This document shows positions 27,300 through 36,300 of a stretch of 64,000 nucleotides of DNA, piece by piece (the first letter of the stretch is position 1; every line of letters starts with the position of its first letter). Where the stretch lies: contig NZ_LR882035.1 in assembly GCF_904528075.1 (NCBI RefSeq), positions 124,001-188,000 on the forward strand, in the 5' to 3' direction. The stretch comes from Agreia sp. COWG (GTDB lineage Bacteria; Actinomycetota; Actinomycetes; Actinomycetales; Microbacteriaceae). The translations under genes and the position numbers were made by a program. The notes below the pieces were generated by a model. That model was not told where the DNA came from and did no database searches. It saw only the letters and a list, made by a program, of their open reading frames with translations.

Positions 27300-28901
27300 A
27301 TGCAGGATTCCGTCGTGACCATCATCTGGATCGTCTCCTTCGTTGTGGTCACCGTCGCCGTGAGCGGGTTGACCCGTCGCATCGGCTGGTCTGCTCCCGT
27401 TGCGTTGGTCGTGGTCGGTGCCGTGGCCTCGTTCATCCCCGGTGTGCCGCGGCTCGAGATCGAACCCGATCTCATTCTCTACGGGCTCCTTCCACCGCTG
27501 CTCTTCGCGGCGGCCATCCGCACGTCGTTCGTCGATGTGCGCGCCCGGCGAGACGGCATCCTGCTTCTGTCCGTCGGTCTCGTGGCGTTCACCGTGGTGG
27601 TGGTCGGCTTCACCGCCTGGCTCATCATTCCGGCTATCGGCCTGGCCGCCGCGTTCGCGTTCGGCGCGGTGGTGGCGCCGACGGATGCCGTGGCCGTGAC
27701 CGCCGTCGCCGGTCGCCTCGGGCTGCCCCGACGCCTGGTGACCGTGCTCGAAGGCGAGAGTCTGCTGAACGACGCGACCGCGCTGGTCGCGCTGAACGCG
27801 GCGATCCTCGCGATGGCGAGCATCATCAATCCATGGATGGTCGCGGGCGACTTCGTGATCGCCGTCGTGGTGGGCGCGGCTGTCGGCTTCGGGGTCGCCG
27901 GGGTACTCGCAGAGATTCGCAAGCGACTGCGCGCACCCGTGCTCGACACATCGCTGTCGCTGGTGACCCCGTACCTCGCATTCATTCCGGCGCAGCTGCT
28001 GCACGGATCGGGGGTGCTCGCGGTGGTCGTCGCCGGTCTGTTCCTGGGCTACCGCTCGCCCGTCATCCAGACCGCAGAGGCGCGGATCGCAGAGTCGATC
28101 AACTGGCGCACCATCCAGTTTCTGCTCGAGAACGCGGTTTTTCTGCTGATGGGCCTCGCGCTGGCCGAGATTTTCGACGGCGTGGTCGAAGGCGGGCAGG
28201 GCTTCTGGCCGACCGTCGGCATCTCTGCCGTGATCTTGCTGGCCCTGATCGTCTCGCGGGTGGTCTGGATGCTCATCACCACCTCGGTGTACCGCTTCGG
28301 CCCGCGGTGGTTGCGAGGCCGTGGGTGGAGCTACCGCACCGGCATCGCCGTGTCGTTCGCGGGCATCCGGGGTGTGGTCACGCTGGCGGCGGCCTTCCTT
28401 CTTCCGGTTGAGACGCCGGATCGTGCCTTTCTTCAGTTCCTCGCGTTCGTGGTGGTTGCGGGCACGCTGCTCGAGGGCCTGGCTCTGCCCTGGATCATCC
28501 GGCGTCTGCGGCTGCCCCCGCCCGACGTTGCCCAGGAGCGCAGCGAGACGCAGCGGCTGATGGTCGAGGCGCAGACTGCCGGGCTCGACCTGCTCGACCT
28601 GCTCGAGCAGCAGGAGCTGGACGGCGTGGAGCCCGGCGTCGTGGAACGCCTGCGCACGAACGCGCGCTTTCTGGCCGAGGCGCTCGACAATCCGCCGGAG
28701 AACGACAGCGAATCGCGCCCTGCGTCGTACAACAGGCTGCGCCGGCTCATGGTGCAGGCCGAACGGCAGGCGGTGCTCGATGCGCGGCGCGAAGGCCGCT
28801 ACGAGGAGCGTGCGGTCAAGACGACGCTGGCGTTCATCGATGCCGAGGAGACCGCCCTCGACATGCACAAGCCGCCGAAGCCGGGCTCGAACCTCACGTA
28901 G
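27300..28901 (+). CDS. CPA1-family Na+/H+ antiporter
   Basis: A 533-residue transporter with about 12 helices followed by a cytoplasmic C-terminal region of about 120 residues. The ion-binding ND-type motif lies in GESLLNDATALVALN, preceded by FGAVVAPTDAVAVTAVAG, both typical of the CPA1/NhaP group; the conserved arginine is in FAGIRGVVTLAAAF. It exchanges cytoplasmic Na+ or K+ for protons. The ATG at 27300 has GGGAGG eight bases upstream. It ends near a long hairpin shared with the convergent DedA gene. Confidence 0.9.
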   Translation: MQDSVVTIIWIVSFVVVTVAVSGLTRRIGWSAPVALVVVGAVASFIPGVPRLEIEPDLILYGLLPPLLFAAAIRTSFVDVRARRDGILLLSVGLVAFTVVVVGFTAWLIIPAIGLAAAFAFGAVVAPTDAVAVTAVAGRLGLPRRLVTVLEGESLLNDATALVALNAAILAMASIINPWMVAGDFVIAVVVGAAVGFGVAGVLAEIRKRLRAPVLDTSLSLVTPYLAFIPAQLLHGSGVLAVVVAGLFLGYRSPVIQTAEARIAESINWRTIQFLLENAVFLLMGLALAEIFDGVVEGGQGFWPTVGISAVILLALIVSRVVWMLITTSVYRFGPRWLRGRGWSYRTGIAVSFAGIRGVVTLAAAFLLPVETPDRAFLQFLAFVVVAGTLLEGLALPWIIRRLRLPPPDVAQERSETQRLMVEAQTAGLDLLDLLEQQELDGVEPGVVERLRTNARFLAEALDNPPENDSESRPASYNRLRRLMVQAERQAVLDARREGRYEERAVKTTLAFIDAEETALDMHKPPKPGSNLT

Positions 28902-28987
28902 CTGTTGCTGCTGAGTTGGTTTGCGTCTGGATCTGCGGCGGCTGATCGGTCGAGGTGACGCTGGATGCTCTTTGCGCTCCGCGAGGT

Positions 28988-29031
28988 GACGCGAACTGCT
29001 CTTCGTCGACGGGGGAAGAGCAGTTCGCGTC
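28988..29031. terminator. Bidirectional terminator, 17-bp perfect stem
   Basis: GACGCGAACTGCTCTTC (28988-29004) pairs perfectly with 29015-29031 around a 10-nt loop in the 212-base convergent gap between the antiporter and the DedA gene. The element GAGGTGACGC occurs twice just before and at the stem. Confidence 0.8.
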
Positions 29032-29113
29032 AGTTCGATGAGGCCGAAGAGCGATATGCGTCAGCTCGCGAACGCCCGACAGCAGGATGCCCGCCCAGAT
29101 CGCGCGGCGCGGC

Positions 29114-29767
29114 TCAGGCGGCGGTGCCGGTGCCGGTGCCGCGGCGGCGCATGCGGCGGATGACGAGCCAGCCGACGACACCGATGATCGCGGCGTAGAC
29201 GATGTAGTTGAGGTAGTCCGAGTACTTCTCGATGAGCTCGTACTGCGTGCCGAGGGCGGCACCCAGGCCGATGAGCAGGCCGTTCCAGATGGCGCTGCCC
29301 GCGATCGTGAAGATGCTGAAGCTCAGCAGGTTCATGCGTTCGGCGCCGGCGGGCAGTGAGATGAGGCTGCGAACGCCGGGAATGAACCTGCCGAAGAAGA
29401 CGGCCGATTTGCCGTGGCGGCGGAACCAGTCGGCGGCCTTCTCGAAGTCCTCTTTATCGACGAGCGGCAGCCGTGCGAGCCACGCGATCGCTCGCTGCAT
29501 GCCGAGCTTCGCGCCCAGCCAGTAGAGAACGAGGGATCCCACGTAGGCGCCGATCGTGCTCGTGACGACGACGAGCACGATACTCATCTGCCCCTGCTGC
29601 GACAGGAAGCCGGCCAGCGGAAGGATGACCTCGCTCGGAATCGGGGGGAAGACCGTCTCGATCAGGGTGAACAGCCCGACGCCCCATTCGCCGATGGCTT
29701 CCATCAGGGTGAGGGCGAAGCCGGCAAGCCCGCCGAGCTCGGTGGGGTTGCTCGCTGTGCGTATCAT
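29114..29767 (-). CDS. DedA-family membrane protein
   Basis: A 217-residue membrane protein of the DedA/SNARE-associated family. It contains VFPPIPSEVILPLAGFLSQQ near the N-terminus and the signature FFGRFIPGVRSLISLPAGAE with the conserved arginine and glycine. DedA proteins are polyprenyl or phospholipid flippases and support membrane-potential and envelope homeostasis. Start ATG 29767 (MIRTASNPTEL) gives the family length; the frame reaching 29962 runs through the next gene. The C-terminus is basic with a Gly-Thr repeat. Confidence 0.9.
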   Translation of the reverse strand: MIRTASNPTELGGLAGFALTLMEAIGEWGVGLFTLIETVFPPIPSEVILPLAGFLSQQGQMSIVLVVVTSTIGAYVGSLVLYWLGAKLGMQRAIAWLARLPLVDKEDFEKAADWFRRHGKSAVFFGRFIPGVRSLISLPAGAERMNLLSFSIFTIAGSAIWNGLLIGLGAALGTQYELIEKYSDYLNYIVYAAIIGVVGWLVIRRMRRRGTGTGTAA

Positions 29768-29867
29768 CCCGTCCAGACTGCCAGAACGGTGCCGGCTCAG
29801 ACTCCCAAGGGCCTGAGAACGGCCTCCTTGGGCCAAGGGGTGTGGCCAACGAGCAACAGCTTCGCGG

Positions 29868-30263
29868 CTACGCGACACCGTCGACATAGACCCAGGCGCC
29901 GTCGACGCGTGAGAACCGGCTGACCTCGTGCTGCACTCCCGACGATCGGCCCCCGGGCGCATCGACGCGGTACTTCGCCCGGAACTCGACCACGCCCTCC
30001 TCGTCGCGTTCGCCTCCGGCCTCGGTGCGCACGATCTCGAGCCACAGCCAGCGGGTGTCGTCGTCGAGTTCGAGCGAGCGCGACCTGGTTGCCGGATGCC
30101 AGGACCTCAGCAGATAGAAAACGTCGCCCACCGAAAAGGCCGAGTACCGAGAGCGCATGAGCCGCTCGGCGGTTGGCGCCGACGCTGTCGCCGAATGGAG
30201 CGGACCGCAGCAGTCGCCGTAGCCGAGCCCGGTTCCGCAGGGGCAACGCGCGTCGAGTTCCAC
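29868..30263 (-). CDS. YchJ-family (UPF0225) SEC-C motif protein
   Basis: A 131-residue protein starting at GTG 30263 with CPCGTGLGYGDCCGPLH, the N-terminal SEC-C zinc-binding motif, followed by TAERLMRSRYSAFSVGDVFYLLRSWHP, the family signature. The C-terminal half is an NTF2-like beta sheet (FRAKYRV and FSRVDGAWVYVDG). Function is not established; SEC-C motifs bind Zn and often occur on translocation- or ribosome-associated proteins. The longer frame to 30545 is not coding in appearance. Confidence 0.87.
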   Translation of the reverse strand: MELDARCPCGTGLGYGDCCGPLHSATASAPTAERLMRSRYSAFSVGDVFYLLRSWHPATRSRSLELDDDTRWLWLEIVRTEAGGERDEEGVVEFRAKYRVDAPGGRSSGVQHEVSRFSRVDGAWVYVDGVA

Positions 30264-30352
30264 CTGTCGATTATGCAGGGCCGGGCCGAGCCGGGGGCAG
30301 GGCCGGTCAGGGCCGGGGCGGCGAAGCGAGTCTGCCGCCGCCCTGCCCCGCC

Positions 30353-30742
30353 TCAGTGGAACTGCGGAATGATCAGGTACAGCCCGTAGAGCACCGCTGC
30401 GACGCACACCGCGAGGCAGGCGAAGCCGCCCACGGTGGCGCCGATGGGCCGCTCGCCCCGGGCTCCGCTGACGATCGAGCCGTCCGCTCCGGTGTCGTCG
30501 ACCGAGCCGGTGGCGAGCAGCCGCAGAGCCAGGGCGTAGCAGCACACGATCAGCACCGACGCGGCGAATGCCACGATGAAGACGATCGCGAAGGCTCCCC
30601 AGTCGACGCCGAGAAAGTTGTCGGACGCCGCCGCAGCGACACGGTTCGACCCGAGCGAAGCAGTCGACCCGAGCGGAGCAGCCGAAGCAAGCGGCGCGGA
30701 CGTAGTGAGCACAGCCGCCGAAGCGAGCGCAGAGAGAGACAT
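30353..30742 (-). CDS. Small membrane protein downstream of pit
   Basis: A 129-residue protein with a signal-like N-terminus, one helix at AFAIVFIVAFAASVLIVCCYALAL (positions about 50-73) and a second near the C-terminus (ACLAVCVAAVLYGLYLII). It starts three bases after the stop of the phosphate transporter gene, so it is co-transcribed and may be an accessory subunit. I recognise no family; small proteins in this position occur beside pit in other actinobacteria. Confidence 0.7.
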   Translation of the reverse strand: MSLSALASAAVLTTSAPLASAAPLGSTASLGSNRVAAAASDNFLGVDWGAFAIVFIVAFAASVLIVCCYALALRLLATGSVDDTGADGSIVSGARGERPIGATVGGFACLAVCVAAVLYGLYLIIPQFH

Positions 30743-30745
30743 CGA

Positions 30746-31903
30746 TCAGGCCTTTCCGGAGGTGGCGGATTCGAGGGTGGGTTCTGCGTCTTCGTCGACC
30801 TCGTTGACGTTCTCGTGCGTCACCGGGTGGCGGCGGGCCAGAATCACGAAGCCGATTCCGCCGACGAGCGCGAGCACGGCCACGATGATGAGCCCCACGG
30901 TGCTGGTGCTCGCCAGCCAGGCTGCGAGGCCGCCGACCAGCGCTGCCGCCGGAAGCGTGAACAACCAGGCCAGCGCGATGCGGCCGACGACGCCCCAGTG
31001 CACGGTCGCCAACTTCTTGCCGAGCCCAGAGCCCACGACGGCGCCCGAGGTGACCTGGGTTGTCGACAGAGCGAAGCCCAGGTGCGACGAGATGAGGATC
31101 GTCGCGGCCGAGCTGGTCTCTGCGGCGAAGCCCTGTGCCGGCTGCACGTCGGTGATGCGCTTGCCGACAGTGCGCATGATGCGCCAGCCGCCCAGGTAGG
31201 TGCCGAGCGCGATGGCCAGGCCGCAGGATGCCACGACCCAGAACTGCGGGCCGGTTCCTGCCCCCTGGTACCCGGCCGCGATCAGCGTGAGCGTGATCAC
31301 TCCCATCGTCTTCTGCGCATCGTTGGTGCCGTGGGCGAGCGAGACGAGCGAGGCCGAGATGGTCTGGCCGTGCCGGAAGCCGGCATCCGCCCCGCGGGAG
31401 CGGGCCTGCTTGGTGATCACGTAGGCCGCGTAGGTGGCGACGAGCGCGACGAGGCCGGCGACGAGTGGCGAGAAGAGGGCGGGTAGCACGACCTTCGACA
31501 GCACGACGCCGAAGTCGACCGATCCGAAGCCGGCGCCGATGATGGCCGCGCCGATGAGGCCGCCGAACAGGGCGTGCGTCGAGCTGGAGGGCAGCCCCAG
31601 ATACCAGGTGCCGAGGTTCCAGAGCACGGCACCCACGAGGCCGGCGAAGATCATGGTCGGCGTGATCTGCACGCCACCGTCACCCTCTTTGATGATGCCC
31701 TGCGAGATGGTCTTCGCGACCTCGGTAGAGAGGAACGCTCCCGCCAGGTTGAGCACGGCCGAGATCGTCACGGCGACTTTCGGCTTCAGGGCTCCCGTGG
31801 CGACCGAGGTGGCCATGGCATTCGCCGTATCGTGAAAGCCGTTGGTGAAGTCGAATACAAGCGCGATCATAATGACCAAGAGCACGCTGATCAGTACATC
31901 CAT
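30746..31903 (-). CDS. pitA: Low-affinity inorganic phosphate transporter (PiT family)
   Basis: A 385-residue transporter with two PiT signature repeats: FDFTNGFHDTANAMATSVAT at the N-terminus and SLAHGTNDAQKTMGVITL near residue 195, each with the Asn-Asp substrate motif. About 10 helices. It imports metal-phosphate by proton symport. Upstream on its own strand, 87-104 bases before the ATG, lies a direct repeat that resembles an actinobacterial PHO box, so it may be regulated by PhoP. It is followed at three bases by a small membrane protein gene. Confidence 0.92.
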   Translation of the reverse strand: MDVLISVLLVIMIALVFDFTNGFHDTANAMATSVATGALKPKVAVTISAVLNLAGAFLSTEVAKTISQGIIKEGDGGVQITPTMIFAGLVGAVLWNLGTWYLGLPSSSTHALFGGLIGAAIIGAGFGSVDFGVVLSKVVLPALFSPLVAGLVALVATYAAYVITKQARSRGADAGFRHGQTISASLVSLAHGTNDAQKTMGVITLTLIAAGYQGAGTGPQFWVVASCGLAIALGTYLGGWRIMRTVGKRITDVQPAQGFAAETSSAATILISSHLGFALSTTQVTSGAVVGSGLGKKLATVHWGVVGRIALAWLFTLPAAALVGGLAAWLASTSTVGLIIVAVLALVGGIGFVILARRHPVTHENVNEVDEDAEPTLESATSGKA

Positions 31904-31989
31904 GATTTACATTTCCCTTACGTAGCGCACTCGGGAGCGGCGCCGAGGGGTTTTCGGGCCGCATTCGCGGGTGACGGTACGCCGCGTCT

Positions 31990-32007
31990 GTTAACACGGG
32001 GTGAACG
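31990..32007 (-). promoter_or_regulatory. PHO-box-like direct repeat upstream of pit
   Basis: Read on the minus strand: GTTCACC, four bases, GTTAACA. This is the 11-bp-period direct repeat of the PhoP box (GTTCACC units) with one exact unit and one at five of seven matches, in the promoter region of the phosphate transporter. Confidence 0.6.
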
Positions 32008-32039
32008 ATGCCGGATGCGCAGAATCCGCGCCATCCGGC

Positions 32040-32363
32040 TCAGCGCAGCGGCGTCGGAACCGTGTCGCGGCGCTGCCACCGCACGGCGATGCTGCGACGA
32101 AAATCGGAGCGACCGAAGCCCTGCTCCAGCTCACCGACGATCGCGCCCATGGCGGCCGCCAGGCCGCGCTCGTCGGCCGCGACGATGCTCAGAGTCAGAC
32201 AACCGGCCTCGCTGCGCACGAGCACGCGACCCGCGCCGGGAATCGCCACGACGAAGCTGTGCGCATCCACGGGCAGTCGCAGGTAGCGACCGAGTCGCTC
32301 GACGAAGACGCCGAGTGAGTGCGGTGAGTGGAGGGCTGTGAGGGTCGCCAGCGACGAGTGCAT
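32040..32363 (-). CDS. Small protein resembling DUF2218
   Basis: A roughly 107-residue protein, if started at ATG 32363 (MHSSLATLTALHSPHSLG). The region LGVFVERLGRYLRLPVDAHS, then LTLSIVAADERGLAAAMGAIVG and FRRSIAVRWQRR resembles DUF2218 proteins (about 95 residues, often beside siderophore-interacting proteins). The match is by eye and weak. The frame is open back to 32483, but that segment is low-complexity. It sits upstream of the pit promoter on the same strand. Function unknown. Confidence 0.5.
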   Translation of the reverse strand: MHSSLATLTALHSPHSLGVFVERLGRYLRLPVDAHSFVVAIPGAGRVLVRSEAGCLTLSIVAADERGLAAAMGAIVGELEQGFGRSDFRRSIAVRWQRRDTVPTPLR

Positions 32364-32572
32364 CCGCACACGCTGGCACGCGATGGTGTCCGGGCGGTGA
32401 ACGGGCGACGCCTCCCTCGGTGCGGGCGACACCGCCGAGATCATGCTGCCGACGAGGCCGGCGGGCGACGGTTGGGACACCAAGTCTCATCGACGATTTC
32501 TCATGTTGCTCTATGGGGAACACTGTGGGTCGAAACAGACGTAGCATCTTCTACGCCGGCTCGGTGGAGACC

Positions 32573-33349
32573 ATGACACTGCAGGAAGCCAAAGACGCCG
32601 CGGCTATTCCTTCTCGTCGATCGGTGCTCATGCTTTCTCCCTCGCGCGCTGCCCGCGCCCTCGTCTCCCTTGTCGTGGCCCTCGCTCTGATCTTCGCGGC
32701 GACGCCCGCCAACGCGGCCACTCCGGCCGTGGCGTGCACCTCGACGGCCAGCGCCGCAACGTGCGACTCCGACGCCGATCGCATCCCCGACTCGGTGGAG
32801 CGGGTCATGTGCGGCACCGCGACGTGCGCGACGGGCGCAGAGGACTCGGATGCGGACGGCATTCCAGACTGGGTCGAGATCACCGCGTGCGGTTCCGCGA
32901 CGTGCGCAGACCCGAACGCCGACAGCGATGGCGACGGTATCCCCGACTACGCCGAGCAGATCGTCTGCGGCACGACGACATGCGCCACGGGAGACGAGGA
33001 TGCCGACGGCGACGGGATCCCCGACTGGATCGAGGTCGTGATCTGCGGCGACACGACCTGCTCGACGGGCACTGAAGACCTCAACCACGACGGAATAGCC
33101 GACGCGGCGCAGCTGAAGAAGTCGTTCGACGACGCGAAGGCGGCACGTGAGAAGGCGGCGCGTGAAGCGGCGGATGATCTGGCGCACACCGGGCTGACGG
33201 TGGTGCTGCCCATCGGGCTCGCCACGATGCTGCTGTTCGGTGGACTGGTGGTCTTCATGGCCAGGCGCAACCGACGGGCCGTGGTCGCGGCATCCGGTGC
33301 CCCCGATCACCCGGCCGGCGAATCGTTCGAAGAGAAGGCCGGGGAGTAG
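32573..33349 (+). CDS. Wall-anchored surface protein with thrombospondin-type-3-like repeats and LAxTG sorting signal
   Basis: A 258-residue secreted protein. The start at ATG 32573 has GGTGGAG three bases upstream; the signal peptide (RAARALVSLVVALALIFAAT) ends at PANAATPA. The mature part has four tandem copies of a calcium-loop unit of the form DxDxDGIPDxxE followed by xxCGxxTC, as in thrombospondin type-3 repeats. After a charged stretch comes LAHTG, a hydrophobic helix and an RRNRR tail: the LAxTG sorting signal of class E sortases. It should be covalently attached to the wall. It ends four bases before the giant Rhs gene, so the two are almost certainly co-transcribed, which suggests it displays or tethers the Rhs machine. 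Confidence 0.85.
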   Translation: MTLQEAKDAAAIPSRRSVLMLSPSRAARALVSLVVALALIFAATPANAATPAVACTSTASAATCDSDADRIPDSVERVMCGTATCATGAEDSDADGIPDWVEITACGSATCADPNADSDGDGIPDYAEQIVCGTTTCATGDEDADGDGIPDWIEVVICGDTTCSTGTEDLNHDGIADAAQLKKSFDDAKAAREKAAREAADDLAHTGLTVVLPIGLATMLLFGGLVVFMARRNRRAVVAASGAPDHPAGESFEEKAGE

Positions 33350-33353
33350 GCGC

Positions 33354-36300
33354 ATGATGTCGTTCTCGAAGTCAGCACGCCACAGAGTGTTGTTCCGTTC
33401 CGCCGTGACGGTTGTCGTCTCTGCGGCCCTGGTGGTGGGCGGCGCGGTTCCCGCCAACGCGTCTGCTCGTCAGCAGGCGAGAGAACTCGCGGCGTCGACG
33501 CTCGCCGATGTCACCGCCGCCGCGGCGGGTAGCAACACCGACGCGAGCGTCGGAGCGACCGCCCCGGCCGACGTGGAGGTGGGCTCGGGCTCGGTGAAGC
33601 CCGGCGACGGTACGACCATCACGGGCGACCAGGTCGGAACGTCGGTGACCTTCGGCGGTAAGAAAGACGACGGCGCGCTCGACGTGACGATGTCGAAGAT
33701 GCCCGACGCCACGGCCGTCTCCGCCGCCTCCGAAACGGGTGGAACCGTGCTGTCGGCGCCGGTGAACATCTCGGCGGTCGATGCCGACGGCAAGCAGGTC
33801 ACCACGGTCGAGGCAGAGGTCACGACCTCGAAGACGAGCGCGGGCACCGAGGGCGTCACCGACGTGAAGCCCGGCGTCGCCCTGTCGATGAACGTCGACC
33901 AGTCCAAGCTCGACGGCATCGACCCCGCATCACTGCAGATCTTCACGCGCGAGAACCCGGGCGATCCGTGGATGCCGGTGGCCTCGCACTACGAGGCCGC
34001 ATCCGGTGCCGTCGTCGGCGAGTCGGGCCACCTCTCGCAGTTCGTCGTGATCGGCAAGCCGTTCGTGCCGCCCGCGGGCCCGGTCGTCGTGCTCGACCCG
34101 GATGACGGTGTCGCGCACACGGACAGCCCGGCGAAGGTCGCTTCCGAGCTTCCCTACAACATCGCCCTGGCCAACGGGGTGAAGACCCTGCTGCAGAACG
34201 CGTGCCTCGCCACGGTGTCGCTGACCCGCTCAGACCCGAACACTCCCTTCGTGTCGGCTCAGGATCGCGCCGATTTCGCGGCCGCGCAGAACCCGGCGTT
34301 GACGGCGACGCTGGCGTTCGATGCTCCCGTGGGCCATGCCTGGGGAGACGGCACGCCCAGCAGTGGCGGCTCCAAGGTCTATCCCATCGACACGCCAGGC
34401 AGCGTGGCGGTGTCAGACACGCTCGTGAGCGTGCTGCCCGGGTACACGACGATGCCGGCGAAGATCTGGCCGCCAGAACCGGGGCAGAACATCCCGCAGA
34501 AGGAGTTCATCGGCAATCCGGGCGCCTACACGCACCTCGAGGCGGCGAACCTCGACAACAACTATGACTGGACGATCATCGACCAGCACATGGACAAGAT
34601 CGCGGCCGGTGTGGCGGAGTCGTTCCGGCAGTACCTGGTGACCCACGGCTACAACTGCCTCAGCCCCGCCGCGGCGGGATTCCCCGCTGCTCCCACCGAC
34701 GCAGAGAAGGCGGCGTGGGCCGACCTGGGCCACCAGAACTACCAGCTCTACGGATCCGAACCGGTGTCGTTCTCGACGGGCAACCTGATCGAAGACGAGG
34801 CGATCTTCACGCTGCCGGGTAACGGCGGCTCGAAGATCGATCTGGGGCTGACCTACAACGGGCAGGATGGCCGGCTCTCGCGCATGGGCGCGGGGTGGTC
34901 GTTCGGGCTCGGGGCGAGGGCCCAGAAGTTCTCGGACGGCTCGGTCATGATCGTGCGCGGCGACGGCGCCTCCTACACGTTCGCGTCGAACGGTGCGGGC
35001 GGCTACGCGGCAGATCCGGTGAAGCACCAGAGCCTCACAGAGGTCGCCGGCCAGCTGACGCTCACAGGCACCGACGGCTCGGTGTGGACCTTCGATGCGA
35101 GCGACCCTCAGGGCGTCGGCGAACTCTCGTCGTTCCGCGATCTGACAGGCAACGGGTACGACATCCAGTACGGTGCGGCGGGCGAGAACGCGCAATTTTT
35201 GCCGATGGCGTCGATCACCGACACCTCGGGCCAGGTCATTCAGGTGGGCAGCGACGAGTTGGGCCGGGTGACCTCGTTCACTGCCCCCGACGGCCGCGTG
35301 TGGGGCTTCTCCTATGGTGGCGCCGGAGATCTCGAGGCGATCGTCTACCCCGGAGGATCCGGCACCCGAACGTTCACCTACGACGGTGCGCACCACCTGC
35401 TGACCGCCACCGACCCGGTGGGCGTGACGTACCTGACGAACGAGTACGACGCGCAGGGCCGCGTCATCAGGCAGCTGGATGCGCAGGGCAACGTGCGCTC
35501 GTTCGCCTACGACAGCGGCAAGACCTCGTACACCGACAACGAGGGCAACGTGAGCGTGTTCGCCTTCGACGACAAGCGCCGGGTGACGAAGGTCACCGAT
35601 GCGGCCGGCGGCAGCAAGAGCTACGCCTACGACGACGCGAACAACGTGACCGCCTACACCGACGAAGCGGGCAACAGCTATGGCTATGTCTACGACGCGA
35701 ACGGGAACGTGACGCAGATCACCGCGCCCGACGGCACGACGACGAAGTACACCTATTCGCCCACCGGACAGGTGGCCAGCAGCACCGACCAGGGCGGGCC
35801 GGGCGGCGCCGCGCGCACCACGACCTACGACATCGATGCCAAGGGCTCGATCACCGGCGTGCACCGGCCCGATGGCAGCACCCTCACGAACGGCTTCGAC
35901 GCCGCGGGCAACCTCACCTCGGCCACGGATGCCGGCGGCCACACCACCAGCTACGCCTACGACGCGCAGGGGCACCTCTCCTCCGCGACCGACGCGAACG
36001 GCCACACGACGACGTACGGTTACAACCCGGCCGGGCTGATCACCTCCAGCACCGATGCGACCGGGGCGACCAGTAGCTACGCCTACGACGGCGCCGGAAA
36101 CGTCTCCACGACGACCGACCCGGCCGGGGGCGTCACCTCGTATGTGTGGGACGGCAACCGGCACCTGCTCAGCTCGACCGACCCCACGGGCGCGGTGACC
36201 GGCTACACCTGGGACGCCCTCTTCCGTCTCGCATCGGTCACGGCCTCCGACGGCGGCGTGACCACCTACTCCTACAACAGGGAGGACGCGCTCGTCGGCG

